Below are positions 49,592 through 59,373 of a DNA stretch of 64,000 bases, one piece after another. How positions within the stretch are numbered: position 1 is the first letter of the stretch; each line of letters opens with the position of its first letter. The translations under genes were made by a program, and so were the position numbers. This stretch comes from JAIPEI01 sp964443135 (lineage in GTDB: Bacteria; Desulfobacterota; DSM-4660; Desulfatiglandales; HGW-15): NCBI GenBank assembly GCA_964443135.1, contig CAYUBQ010000016.1, forward strand, positions 3,656 to 67,655. The letters are read 5' to 3'. The notes beneath the pieces were generated by a model. That model did not search any database. It saw only the letters and a list, made by a program, of their open reading frames with translations, and had not been told where the DNA came from.

Positions 49592-50560
49592 TCAACCCCG
49601 TCTCAACCGGTCTGCAGCGTCCCTGGCGAAGTAGGTCAGAATCAGGCCCGCCCCGGCTCGCTTGATGGACGTCAGGGTCTCCATCATGACCCTCGGCCCG
49701 TCGATCCAGCCCTTCTCCGCCGCGGCCTTGATCATGGCGTACTCGCCGCTCACGTTGTAGGCGGCCACCGGCAGGAGGCAGGCCTCCCGGATCCGGTGAA
49801 TCATGTCCAGGCAGGGAAGCGCCGGCTTCACCATCACCATGTCCGCTCCCTCCTCCACGTCGAGGAGGGCCTCCTTGACGCCTTCACGGGCGTTGGCCGG
49901 ATCCATCTGGTAGCTCGAGCGGTCCCCGAACTGCGGGGCGCACTCGGCCGCCTCTCGAAAAGGCCCGTAGAACGCGGAGGCGTACTTCACCGCATAGGAG
50001 AGGATGCCCGTGTTCTTGTGCCCGGCCCGGTCCAGGGCGCCGCGGATGGCCGCCACGCGCCCGTCCATCATGTCCGACGGAGCCACCATGTCCGCTCCTG
50101 CGTCGGCGTGGCTGACCGCCTGCCGCGCCAGGATCTCGAGGGTGGCGTCGTTGTCCACGTCCCCGTCTCTCAGCACGCCGCAGTGACCGTGATCGGTGTA
50201 CTCGCAGAGACAGACGTCCGTGAGGACGGTGAGGTCCGGAACCCGGCGCTTGACGGCCGCCACGGCCTGCTGGACGATCCCGTCGTCAGCCCAGGAACGG
50301 CTCCCCGTGGGATCCTTCCGGTCCGGCAGCCCGAACACCATGACGGCCCGAATGCCCTCGTCCCGGATGCCTTCCACCTCTTCCGCCAGGGTGTCCACGG
50401 AGTACTGGAACTGTCCGGGCATGGAGGAGATGGGGTCCCGCACCCCTGTACCGGGCTTGACGAACATGAGGTAGACGAGGTCGGCCGCGGAGAGTCGTGT
50501 CTCGCGGACCATCTCCCTGATGGCCGGGGTTCTCCGAAGCCTGCGCGGTCGAACGATCAT
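49592..50560 (-). CDS. hemB: delta-aminolevulinic acid dehydratase (porphobilinogen synthase)
   Basis: A 322-residue enzyme. Catalytic lysines are in SYAVKYASAFYGPFR and MVMVKPALPCLD, and the zinc-binding cysteine site is in DVCLCEYTDHGHCG. Makes porphobilinogen from two aminolevulinic acid molecules. AGGAGG precedes ATG 50560. Located between ahbC and ahbD on the same strand. Confidence 0.95.
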   Translation of the reverse strand: MIVRPRRLRRTPAIREMVRETRLSAADLVYLMFVKPGTGVRDPISSMPGQFQYSVDTLAEEVEGIRDEGIRAVMVFGLPDRKDPTGSRSWADDGIVQQAVAAVKRRVPDLTVLTDVCLCEYTDHGHCGVLRDGDVDNDATLEILARQAVSHADAGADMVAPSDMMDGRVAAIRGALDRAGHKNTGILSYAVKYASAFYGPFREAAECAPQFGDRSSYQMDPANAREGVKEALLDVEEGADMVMVKPALPCLDMIHRIREACLLPVAAYNVSGEYAMIKAAAEKGWIDGPRVMMETLTSIKRAGAGLILTYFARDAADRLRRG

Positions 50561-50610
50561 GGGGTTCCTCCTCGGGGGTCGGCGTACGGACATTCCCTGG
50601 GTTGCAGGAA

Positions 50611-50713
50611 TGACGGATTCGCAAAAACCCGCTCCACCGCCGCAGGGAACGCTGCAACCCATGGATGTTCCGAGGGCGGATCTCGAGGCTTACGGCTTTG
50701 ACCGACTCCACCA
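50611..50713 (+). repeat. copy G of the dispersed 103-bp element
   Basis: Plus orientation, 103 bp: TGACGGATTCGCAAAAAC start, CACCGCCGCAGG core, GACCGACTCCACCA end. Lies in the ahbC-hemB intergenic region, 50 bases upstream of hemB. Confidence 0.82.
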
Positions 50714-50814
50714 GGAATCACCCCGGAAGTCAAGCGCGGCCGCCCGGCTGGTGGGCCCACGAAAACGGCGGGGTGGCTGACCCCGCCGAAACCGCTCGCC
50801 GCGCCGGAACGGCC

Positions 50815-51999
50815 TCAAGGCCGCGAGATTTCGTCGTCGGTCAGGTAACACGCCGGATCCGGCGCCCACAGGTCCCCGGCGGCCGCCTCCGCCCGGACCC
50901 GGAAGTTCCCGGCGCACACATCCAGCCAGCGGCACCCGGCGCACCGGCCCGTGACGTACTGCTTCTTGTCCTTCAGCCGGGCCATCAGGGGATGGGAAAG
51001 GTCCGACCAGATCTCGCTGAAGGGGCGCTCCCGGACGTTCCCGAAGCTCTCGTGCCGCCAGAACTGGTCCGCGTGCACCGAGCCGTCCCAGCTGACGCAG
51101 CCGATGCCCCGGCCCGAGCTGTTTCCCTCGTTCATGCGGAGGAGCTCCAGGACCTCCGGGGCCCTGGGGTCCCCTTCTCTCACCATGCGGAGGTAGACGT
51201 AGGGTCCGTCCGCGTGGTTGTCCACGGTGAGAACCTCCTTGGCCAGGCCGCGTTCGTGCAGATCGCGGGTCCGGTCCACGATCAGGTCCACCACCCGCCT
51301 CGTCTCGTCGGGGGCGAGGTCCTCCTCCATCAGCTCGGATCCCCGGCCCGCGTAGACCAGATGGTAGAAACAGACGCGGGGGATCTCCTCCGCCTCCAGG
51401 AGATCGAAGATGGCCGGGACCTCGTCCACGTTCATTCGATTGACCGTGAACCTCAGCCCCACCTTCAGACCGGCCTCACGGCAGTTGCGGATGCCGTTCA
51501 TGGCATCCCTGAAGGCCCCCTTTTTCCCGCGAAACCGGTCGTTGACCTCCTCCATGCCGTCCAGGCTCACGCCGACGTAGGAGAGCCCCACGTCGTGGAG
51601 GCGGGCGGCCGTTTCCTCGTCGATCAGGGTCCCGTTGGTCGAGATCACGGCCCGCATCCCCTTGCTCACCGCATAGCGCGCCAGCTCGACCAGGTCGGGG
51701 CGAACCAGAGGCTCTCCCCCGGAGAAGAGAACCACGGGCACGCCGAACTCCGCCAGGTCGTCCAGCAGGGCCAATCCCTCCTCGTGCGACAGCTCCTTTT
51801 CGTGGATCCGCTCGTCCGCCCGCGCGTAGCAGTGCACGCAGCGCAGGTTGCAGGCCCTGGTGGCGTTCCACACCACCACCGGTTTCTTGTCGGCCGAGAA
51901 CTGGAGCAGGTGGGAGGGCAGGTCCGCGGACCGGCGGCCGTATCGAATGGCATCGGAGGGCTCCACCGTGCCGCAGTACAGCTTGGATATCCCGATCAT
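50815..51999 (-). CDS. ahbC: AhbC-type 12,18-didecarboxysiroheme deacetylase (radical SAM, SPASM)
   Basis: A 394-residue radical SAM protein. It begins with the AhbC hallmark MIGISKLYCGTVEPSDA, then DKKPVVVWNATRACNLRCVHCYA with the iron-sulfur motif CNLRCVHC, FSGGEPL, and a SPASM set CAGCRWLDVCAGNFR. Removes the acetate side chains to give iron-coproporphyrin III. The ribosome binding site is unclear. First gene of the heme cluster, followed by hemB after repeat copy G. Confidence 0.88.
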   Translation of the reverse strand: MIGISKLYCGTVEPSDAIRYGRRSADLPSHLLQFSADKKPVVVWNATRACNLRCVHCYARADERIHEKELSHEEGLALLDDLAEFGVPVVLFSGGEPLVRPDLVELARYAVSKGMRAVISTNGTLIDEETAARLHDVGLSYVGVSLDGMEEVNDRFRGKKGAFRDAMNGIRNCREAGLKVGLRFTVNRMNVDEVPAIFDLLEAEEIPRVCFYHLVYAGRGSELMEEDLAPDETRRVVDLIVDRTRDLHERGLAKEVLTVDNHADGPYVYLRMVREGDPRAPEVLELLRMNEGNSSGRGIGCVSWDGSVHADQFWRHESFGNVRERPFSEIWSDLSHPLMARLKDKKQYVTGRCAGCRWLDVCAGNFRVRAEAAAGDLWAPDPACYLTDDEISRP

Positions 52000-52039
52000 G
52001 AATGGTCTCGTTCGCCTCCGTGCAGTCGCAGCTCTCCGC

Positions 52040-53854
52040 TCATCCGTTCTCCCGCTCCTCGGGGTATTGCACGTCCACCCCGCTCCGGTAGTAGCTCTTG
52101 ACCAGGTCGTCGATGTACTGCTCCATGTTGCGAACGGCCTCCGAGTTCAACACGAACTCGTCGGTCCCGGCCCGATCCTTGACCAGCTTCAACCCGTACT
52201 CCAGCTTCTTGGCCAGGTGAAAGGCCAGGGGCCCGGCCGGATGGCCGGTCTTGACGGACTCCGCGATCAGCTCGTCCACCGCGGTCGGGTCGAAGGTGAT
52301 CCGGATGCCGATCTTGTTCTTGAGGGCCGCCTCCTCCTCCCGGATCTGGTCCGCCATCTCCTGGAACTCGTCCACGGCCGTGTTCACGTCCGTGGCCCGC
52401 TTCAGGTAGAGATCGGCGATCAGCTCGACGCGCCGCTCCGAGATCTCCAGGCCCGTTTTCCTGCGGTAGTCCTGCGCCCGCTCCCGAATGAACGAACGGA
52501 TGTCGGCCAGCTCCTTTTCCGCGGCCCGATCGAACCGCTCGACCCGTCCGGGTTCGTCCGGATTCTCCTTGACGGCGCGCAGCTCCGCCTCGGGGTCGTC
52601 CACCAGCTCCGGGGTGACCAGGAGGGTCCGGATCGGCGTGGAGGGCAGATGCTTCTCGAAGGGGATCAGGACCTTCTCGATGACGCTCACCAGACCCCGG
52701 GCGCCGGTCTTCTCGGCCGCAGCCCGCTCCGAAATCTTGTATAGCGCCTCCTTCTCGAACTTGATGTCGATGCCGTAGGCGCGGAAATCCCGGCGCTTGC
52801 TCAACACCACCGGGTTGTTGGGGTTCTCGAGGATCTCCACCAGGTCGTCCCGGGTGAGCTCGTCGAACACCACCACCACCGGAAGCCTTCCCACGAACTC
52901 CGACTCGAAGCCGTACTCGATGAGGTCCTGGGACCGCACCTCCTTGAGGATCTCCCAGGGGACCTCCGTGGGCCGGACGTCCGCTTCGAACCCGAGGCCC
53001 TGCTTCTGGAGCCTGTTCTTGATGATCTCCGTCAGGTCCCCGAAGGCGCCGCTCATGATGAACAGGATGTTCCTGGTGTTGACGATGCGTTTCTCCTTCT
53101 TGCCGGTCCTCCGGTACTGCTCGATCGCCTGGATCTGGCTGACGGCGTCGTGGGGGACCTTCAGGTCCACGTCGGTCTCCTCCATGGGCTTGAGGAGGGT
53201 CCGCTGAACGCCGGTCCGCGAGACGTCGTGTCCGATGATGTTGCCGGAGGAGGCGATCTTGTCGATCTCGTCGATGTAAATGATCCCGTTTTCCGCCTGC
53301 TCGATGTCGTCGTCCGCCTCGCTCACCAGGTCCCGCACCAGGTCTTCCACGTCTCCGCCGACATAGCCGGTCTCGCTGAACTTGGTGGCGTCCCCCTTGA
53401 CGAAGGGCACCCCGAGCTTCTGCGCGATCAGCTTGATCATGTAGGTCTTGCCGACCCCGGTCGGCCCGATCATGAGCAGGTTGTTCTTGATCATGCCCAC
53501 CCCCGTGGTGCGTGGCGTGTCCTCCTTCCGGCCGACCTGCTTGATCCGGTTGAAATGGGTGCAGATCTTGGTGGACAGGACGGCCTTGGCGTCCGCCTGC
53601 TTCACCACGAACTCCTCCAGGAAGGCCTCCAGCTCTTCCGGGAGCATGTCGAACCGCGGCGCCTCCCCTTCACCGCCTCCGCCCGGGACGTCGTCGGTTT
53701 CCTGGCTCTGGCCCTGAGGGTAGACGAAGGGGGAGATGATCTTGATCCGGTTGCCGTACTTCTTGGAAAGATACTCGCTGAGCTCCTTCTCGAGCTCCTT
53801 CTGGTTGGGGAGCTTCTCCCCGCCTTCTTTTGTATTGTTTACGGAGTGTTCCAT
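52040..53854 (-). CDS. ClpX-like AAA+ ATPase without zinc domain
   Basis: A 604-residue protein. The AAA+ core resembles ClpX/HslU: Walker A GPTGVGKTYM, VGGDVEDLVRDL, Walker B IIYIDEIDKIA, sensor and arginine finger near DLIEYGFESEFVGRLP. The N-terminal Zn-binding domain of ClpX is replaced by an 85-residue charged region, and the C-terminus carries about 150 extra residues with a helical region (ERAQDYRRKTGLEISERRVELIADL as a pattern). No ClpP gene nearby. GAGAGGAGCG precedes ATG 53854. Divergent from purSL. Confidence 0.82.
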   Translation of the reverse strand: MEHSVNNTKEGGEKLPNQKELEKELSEYLSKKYGNRIKIISPFVYPQGQSQETDDVPGGGGEGEAPRFDMLPEELEAFLEEFVVKQADAKAVLSTKICTHFNRIKQVGRKEDTPRTTGVGMIKNNLLMIGPTGVGKTYMIKLIAQKLGVPFVKGDATKFSETGYVGGDVEDLVRDLVSEADDDIEQAENGIIYIDEIDKIASSGNIIGHDVSRTGVQRTLLKPMEETDVDLKVPHDAVSQIQAIEQYRRTGKKEKRIVNTRNILFIMSGAFGDLTEIIKNRLQKQGLGFEADVRPTEVPWEILKEVRSQDLIEYGFESEFVGRLPVVVVFDELTRDDLVEILENPNNPVVLSKRRDFRAYGIDIKFEKEALYKISERAAAEKTGARGLVSVIEKVLIPFEKHLPSTPIRTLLVTPELVDDPEAELRAVKENPDEPGRVERFDRAAEKELADIRSFIRERAQDYRRKTGLEISERRVELIADLYLKRATDVNTAVDEFQEMADQIREEEAALKNKIGIRITFDPTAVDELIAESVKTGHPAGPLAFHLAKKLEYGLKLVKDRAGTDEFVLNSEAVRNMEQYIDDLVKSYYRSGVDVQYPEERENG

Positions 53855-53917
53855 ACGCTCCTCTCGTTCGTTGACGTATTGGTTACCATGGTTCCTTCGG
53901 TAGAAGCCTCAGGGAAT

Positions 53918-53946
53918 ACTATAGGCATTGACACCGCCCATTTCAA
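53918..53946 (-). promoter_or_regulatory. sigma70-type promoter of the ClpX-like gene
   Basis: Minus strand TTGAAA (53941-53946), 17-base spacer, TATAGT (53918-53923). Leader about 55 bases. Confidence 0.6.
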
Positions 53947-54125
53947 CCCCGGACCTCCGCCGGGCCGGCCGGTGACCGTACCCGGACTGGTCCCCGGACG
54001 TGTGTCCCCGGACGTGTTGACTCCCGGCCTCCTTTTGATTACCATCGACCGGAAAGACGGCATGTTCCGTGTCTGCCTGCCCGTTTCCACCCCCAACCGC
54101 ATCCTGACCGGACGAGGAGTCACCC

Positions 54126-57119
54126 ATGGTATCCCGGCTCGAAGTGGCGCTCAAAGACCACCTGAGAGACGCCGAAGGGGATGGTGTCAGAAAGAAAACC
54201 CTGGACTACCTGGGCATCGAAGTCCGGGACATTCGGGTCATCCGCGTCCTCACCATCGATGCGGACCTGAGCCCGGAGCAGCTCGAGACGGTCCGCACGT
54301 CCCTCTTCACCAACCCGGTGATCGAGCAGTCCTCTTACTCCCCCCTTGCGGGAGCCTTCGACTGGATCATCTGGATCGGTTTCCGCCCCGGCGTGCGGGA
54401 CACCCAGGGCAGCACGGCCGTGGAGGCGATCGAGGACCTGCTCGAGACCGGCTTCGAGCCCGGGGAGAACGTTTACACCTCCCGGCTCTACGTGATCCAG
54501 GGGGAGCTGGACCGGCTTGACGTCGAGACCGTCGCCGGAGAGATCCTGGCCAACGACATCATCCAGCAGTGGAAGGTGTACGACCGCGCCGGCTGGGATC
54601 CGGACCGGGGAATCGGGTTTCACGTCCCCAAGGTCATGCTCGACCACGAGCCGAGCGTGACCACCATCACCGTCTCGAGCGACGACGACCTGAGAAGGAT
54701 CTCGTCGGAGCGGAACCTGGCCCTCCAGGACAGCGACATCCCCGTCATTCGCGGCTATTTTCTTCGTGACGACGTCCTGTCCGAGCGGCGGCGCTTCGGC
54801 CTGGAGCTGCCCACGGACGTGGAGCTGGAGTACATCTCCCAGGCCCGCAGCGACCACTGCAATCACAACACCTTCCGGGGCCGCTTCCGCTACAGGGACC
54901 TCTCCACCGGTGAAGAGACCGTGGTGGACAACCTGTTCGAGACCTGCATCGAGGCGCCCACCCTGGAGATCCAGGAGCGGAAGGACTGGGTGGTCTCGGT
55001 CCTCTGGGACAACGCGGGCGTGGCCCGCTTCGACCACGAGCACAACTACGTCATCACCGGGGAGACCCACAACAGCCCCTCCAACATGGAGGCCTACGGC
55101 GGGGCCATCACGGGGATCGTGGGCATCTACAGGGACCCGCTCGGGACCGGCCTGGGCTCCAAGCTCATCATGGGCATGTACGGCTACTGCGTGGGGTACC
55201 GGGACTACACCGGCCCCCTCCAGCCCCGCCTCCACCCGAGGCGGCTGCTGGACGGCGTCATCGAAGGCGTCCGGGACGGGGGAAACAAGAGCGGCGTGCC
55301 CACGCCCTTCGGGCAGCTCCTGTTCGACCACGGGTACATGGGCAAGTGCCTGGTCTTCGTGACCGCCCTGGGGATCATGCCCTCGGAGATCCGCGGCACC
55401 CCCAGCCACCGAAAGGAGACCCGCCCGGGGGACCTGGTGGTCATGTGCGGGGGACGCGTGGGCAAGGACGGGATCCACGGCGTGACCGCCGCGTCGGAGA
55501 CCTTTTCCGAGCACACCCCGGCCGGTCACGTGCAGATCGGTGACCCGTACACCCAGAAGAAGATGCATGACTTCCTCCTGGAGGCGCGAGACGAAGGACT
55601 GTTCACCTTCATCACGGACAACGGCGGGGGCGGGCTGTCCTCCTCGGTGGGGGAGTCGGCCCGGTTCTCCGGGGGCTGTCGCGTGGACCTGGACCGCGTG
55701 CCGCTCAAGTACGAGGGCCTGGACCAGTGGGAGATCTGGGTCTCGGAGAGCCAGGAACGGATGACCGTGGCGGTGCCCAAGGGGCATTTGGAACGGTTCA
55801 TGGAGCTCAGCCGCAGGCACGCCGTGGAGAGCACGGTGATCGGCGAGTACAACGACTCCGGCTATCTCCGCTTGGACTACCGCGGGAGGACCTGCGCCCT
55901 CATCCGCATGGACTTTCTGGAGTCCGATTTTCCCCAGTGGGCGTTCGACGCCCGCTGGACGCCCCCCGAGCTGAGGGGGCTCGCGGAACCGGTGATCGGA
56001 GAGCCCGGGGACCACGGTGCGCTTCTGGGGGACATGCTCGAGCGGCCCAACATCTGCGCCCGCAACTGGATCGCCAGGCAGTACGACCACGAGGTCCAGG
56101 GCGGGAGCGTGATCAAGCCCCTGGTGGGCCGAAGGCGGGACGTCCCGAGCGATGCGGTGGTCACGCGTCCGGTCCTGGGCTCCAACCGGGGCATCGCCGC
56201 AGCCCAGGCCTTGAACCCCTTGTACAGCCGGATCGACACCTACCCCATGACCGCGGTCACCATCGACGAGGCCCTCCGCCGCGTCCTGGCGGTGGGCGGG
56301 GATCCCCGCAGGGTGGGCGGCGTGGACAACTTCTGCTGGCCCACCATCCAGTACGACCCGGAGACCAACCCGGACGGCCGGTACAAGGCGGCCCAGCTCG
56401 TCCGTTCCAACTGGGCCCTGCGGGACGTCTGCCGGGCTTACGAGATCCCTCTGCTCTCCGGAAAGGACAGCATGTACATCGACGGCAACCTGAAGGGGCC
56501 CTACGAGGAGACCCGGAAGGTCAGCGGTCTGCCCACGCTGCTCTTCACCGCCAGCAGCGTCGTGGAGGACGTCCGAAGCTGCCTCACCATGGACGCCAAG
56601 GCGGCCGGCGACCTCGTCTACGTGGTGGGGGAGACCCGGGACGAGCTCGGGGGAGGCGAGCTCTACCAGATGATGGGGGAGGTGGGGCTGAACGTCCCGC
56701 AGGTGGACCCCGCGGCCCTGACCGAGTTGTACCGGACGTTCCACGCAGCCGTGGAGCGAGGCCTCCCGGCCTCGGCCCACGCCGTGGTGCGGGGAGGGCT
56801 GGCGGTTCACGTCGCCCTGATCGCCATGGCGGGCGAGCTGGGCATGGAGCTGGACCTTCCGGCCGTTCCGGTGTCCGAGCCGTTGCCCCCCTTTCGAATT
56901 CTCTACTCCGAGTCGGCGGGCCGGTTCGTCTGCACCGTGGCCCCGGCGAACCGGGAGGCCTTCGAGGCCCTCTTCTCCGGGATGCCTGCGGCCCGGGTCG
57001 GCCGGGTGACCGGGGTCGGCCGCCTGGTGGTCCGAGGAGAAGGCGGGAAACCGTTGATCGACGAGGCGGTTCAGGACCTGAAATCGCGCTGGATGAACCC
57101 CTTTGGAGGTCTCGTATGA
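54126..57119 (+). CDS. purL: phosphoribosylformylglycinamidine synthase, PurS-PurL fusion
   Basis: A 997-residue enzyme of purine synthesis. Residues about 1-185 form a PurS-like region: VALKDHLRDAEGDGVRKKTLDYLGI, with two PurS-like halves. The PurL part has ARSDHCNHNTFRGRF, TGETHNSPSNMEAYGG, FITDNGGGGLSSSVGE and the second half GKDSMYIDG. No glutaminase domain; that is the separate purQ, whose ATG overlaps the stop (ATGA). AGGAG precedes ATG 54126. Confidence 0.88.
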   Translation: MVSRLEVALKDHLRDAEGDGVRKKTLDYLGIEVRDIRVIRVLTIDADLSPEQLETVRTSLFTNPVIEQSSYSPLAGAFDWIIWIGFRPGVRDTQGSTAVEAIEDLLETGFEPGENVYTSRLYVIQGELDRLDVETVAGEILANDIIQQWKVYDRAGWDPDRGIGFHVPKVMLDHEPSVTTITVSSDDDLRRISSERNLALQDSDIPVIRGYFLRDDVLSERRRFGLELPTDVELEYISQARSDHCNHNTFRGRFRYRDLSTGEETVVDNLFETCIEAPTLEIQERKDWVVSVLWDNAGVARFDHEHNYVITGETHNSPSNMEAYGGAITGIVGIYRDPLGTGLGSKLIMGMYGYCVGYRDYTGPLQPRLHPRRLLDGVIEGVRDGGNKSGVPTPFGQLLFDHGYMGKCLVFVTALGIMPSEIRGTPSHRKETRPGDLVVMCGGRVGKDGIHGVTAASETFSEHTPAGHVQIGDPYTQKKMHDFLLEARDEGLFTFITDNGGGGLSSSVGESARFSGGCRVDLDRVPLKYEGLDQWEIWVSESQERMTVAVPKGHLERFMELSRRHAVESTVIGEYNDSGYLRLDYRGRTCALIRMDFLESDFPQWAFDARWTPPELRGLAEPVIGEPGDHGALLGDMLERPNICARNWIARQYDHEVQGGSVIKPLVGRRRDVPSDAVVTRPVLGSNRGIAAAQALNPLYSRIDTYPMTAVTIDEALRRVLAVGGDPRRVGGVDNFCWPTIQYDPETNPDGRYKAAQLVRSNWALRDVCRAYEIPLLSGKDSMYIDGNLKGPYEETRKVSGLPTLLFTASSVVEDVRSCLTMDAKAAGDLVYVVGETRDELGGGELYQMMGEVGLNVPQVDPAALTELYRTFHAAVERGLPASAHAVVRGGLAVHVALIAMAGELGMELDLPAVPVSEPLPPFRILYSESAGRFVCTVAPANREAFEALFSGMPAARVGRVTGVGRLVVRGEGGKPLIDEAVQDLKSRWMNPFGGLV

Positions 57120-57937
57120 CAACCGTCCGAGCACTGGTCATGACCGGGTACGGGCTCAACTGCGACTACGAAACCGTGCACGCCCTCCGGCTCGCCGGGG
57201 CCGAGCCCCACCCCATGCACATCAACGAGATCGTAGCCGGAGACCGCCTGGAAGGGTTCCACATGGTCGTCTTGGGCGGCGGCTTCAGCTGGGCGGACGA
57301 CCACGGGGCCGGGGTGCTGCTCGCGGCCAAGCTGAGAAACAACATCGGGGACCAGATCGAGCGGTTCGTCGCCCGGGGGAAGCTGATCATCGGCATATGC
57401 AACGGCTTCCAGTCCCTCGTCAACCTCGGGCTCCTGCCCGGCTTCGACGGGAACTACGCGGAGCGGCGGGTCGCCGTCACCTACAACGACTCGGGAAACT
57501 TCATCGACACCTGGGTTCACCTGGCCGTGAACCCGGACTCCCCGTGCGTCTTCACGCGGGGGATCGAGCGCCTCGAGCTTCCGGTCCGCCACGGCGAGGG
57601 CAAGGTGGTCACCGACCCGGACGACATCCGGCGGCTGGCGGAAGCCGGGCAGGTGGTCATGCGGTACGCAGACGAGGAGGGTCGTCCGGCCCAGGGCCGG
57701 TGGCCCGAGAACCCCAACGGCTCGCTCCTGGACATCGCCGGCATCTGCGACCCCACCGGTCGGATCTTCGGGCTCATGCCCCACCCGGAGGCCTTTCACC
57801 ACGTGACCAACCATCCGGAGTGGACCCGCCGCAAGGAGCATCTGGCCCGCGAGGGCAAGGGCTTTCCCCACGAAGAAGGCGACGGCGTGCTCGTCTTTCG
57901 AAACGCCGTGGCGTACGCCCGGGAGCATCTCCTCTAG
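57116..57937 (+). CDS. purQ: phosphoribosylformylglycinamidine synthase, glutaminase subunit
   Basis: A 273-residue class I glutamine amidotransferase. Nucleophile Cys in GICNGFQSLVNLG, His/Glu of the triad in MPHPEAFHH. Provides ammonia to PurL. At 273 residues it is longer than the small PurQ of Bacillus type (about 227). Coupled to purL by a four-base overlap; convergent with the HtrA gene. Confidence 0.9.
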   Translation: MTTVRALVMTGYGLNCDYETVHALRLAGAEPHPMHINEIVAGDRLEGFHMVVLGGGFSWADDHGAGVLLAAKLRNNIGDQIERFVARGKLIIGICNGFQSLVNLGLLPGFDGNYAERRVAVTYNDSGNFIDTWVHLAVNPDSPCVFTRGIERLELPVRHGEGKVVTDPDDIRRLAEAGQVVMRYADEEGRPAQGRWPENPNGSLLDIAGICDPTGRIFGLMPHPEAFHHVTNHPEWTRRKEHLAREGKGFPHEEGDGVLVFRNAVAYAREHLL

Positions 57938-57969
57938 CGCTCGCCCCCCTCGATCCCGCTGTCCGGGGC

Positions 57970-59373
57970 CTAGAACGGCAGCGTCAGGGAGTAGATGATC
58001 GCCCCCCTCCGGACGAACAGGGTCAGCGAGGGGAGCTGGTGGTACCGGCCGATCGCTTTCTCGAAGGCCTCCAGGTCGGGGGTTTCCACCTGATTCACCT
58101 TGAGGACGAGATCGCCCGGCTGGAGCCCGCTCCTCGCCGCCTCGGACCCCCGCCGGATCTCCTTGACGACCACGGCCGACTCCAGACCGTACTCCCGAGC
58201 CAGGCGCCTGCCGGCGTTCTCCAGCTCGATCCCCATTCTCCGGGCCACCAGCTCCAATGCCAGGTCGGTCGGAAAGGGCGCCAGCGCCACCCGCACCTCC
58301 CGGGCCTCCCCGTCCCGGAGGAGCTTTAGATCCACGCGATTCCCGGGAGTGTACTCGGCGAGTGCGCTGCGGTAGCCCGGCATGGAGGCGACCGGCTCGC
58401 GGCCGATGCGAAGCAGGATGTCTCCGCGGCGAACGCCACCCCCGGATGCAGGGCTCGCCCCGTGGACGTCCCGGATCAGGACGCCGCCCTGTTCCCGCGG
58501 TACCCCGAAATGGATCCGGAGGTCCTCGCTGAGCTCCTGGAGCTCCAGGCCGAGCCAGGGGAAGCGCACCTCGCCGGCACGGATCAGCTCCTGCACGATC
58601 CGCCGGGCCTTGTTGACCGGGATGGCGAACCCGATCCCCTGCGCCTTCTGATAGATGGCCGTGTTGATCCCGATGAGGTCCCCGCTGATGTTGAGCAGGG
58701 GGCCGCCGCTGTTGCCGGGATTGATGGAGGCGTCCGTCTGGATGAAGTGGTTGTAGACCATCTCTCCGGAGCGCACCGTCCGGTCGATGGCGCTCACCAC
58801 GCCCGTGGTCACGGTGTGGGACAGGCCGAAGGGGTTGCCGATGGCAATGACCGTCTCCCCGATCATCAGGTCGTCGGAGTCGCCCATGGGGATCTCTGGG
58901 AGGGGATGGTCCACGTCGATCTCGAGAACCGCCAGGTCGGAACGGGGGTCCGTGCCCAGGATCCGGGCCTGAAACTCCTGCCGGTCCGCGGTCAGGACCT
59001 TGATCTCCGTCGCCCGGGACACCACGTGGTGGTTGGTGATGACGTGCCCCTTTCCGCCGTCGACGATCACACCCGAACCGAGGCTGTTGCGTGTGTACTC
59101 CCGGTTGAAGAAGTCGGGGAAAAAGTCCCGGAAGAAGTCGTCGCCGCTGAACGGAAACCCCGGACGAACGCGTTCCCGGACCACGGTGGCCACGTTCACC
59201 ACGGCCGGGCTCACCCGCTCGACCGCGCGCACCACGGCGCTTCTCCTGAGATCGGGCTCCGCCGCGCCCCCCCTGCCCGGCCAGGCGAGCAGCCCCAGGC
59301 CCAGAACGACGAACGCGATCCACCGGGCACACCGCCCCCCGTTCCGACGCCCACCCCGGTCGTCAATCACCAT
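57970..59373 (-). CDS. DegP/HtrA-type periplasmic serine protease
   Basis: A 467-residue protein. Signal peptide about residues 1-38 (ends GGAAEP), then a trypsin-like domain with His in VITNHHVV, Asp in SDLAVLEID, Ser in GNSGGPLLN, followed by two PDZ domains (LGLELQEL..., and EYGLESAVVVKEIRRGS). Degrades misfolded periplasmic proteins. ATG 59373 with AGGGAG upstream is preferred over ATG 59388; either overlaps the end of the hydrolase gene. Confidence 0.9.
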   Translation of the reverse strand: MVIDDRGGRRNGGRCARWIAFVVLGLGLLAWPGRGGAAEPDLRRSAVVRAVERVSPAVVNVATVVRERVRPGFPFSGDDFFRDFFPDFFNREYTRNSLGSGVIVDGGKGHVITNHHVVSRATEIKVLTADRQEFQARILGTDPRSDLAVLEIDVDHPLPEIPMGDSDDLMIGETVIAIGNPFGLSHTVTTGVVSAIDRTVRSGEMVYNHFIQTDASINPGNSGGPLLNISGDLIGINTAIYQKAQGIGFAIPVNKARRIVQELIRAGEVRFPWLGLELQELSEDLRIHFGVPREQGGVLIRDVHGASPASGGGVRRGDILLRIGREPVASMPGYRSALAEYTPGNRVDLKLLRDGEAREVRVALAPFPTDLALELVARRMGIELENAGRRLAREYGLESAVVVKEIRRGSEAARSGLQPGDLVLKVNQVETPDLEAFEKAIGRYHQLPSLTLFVRRGAIIYSLTLPF

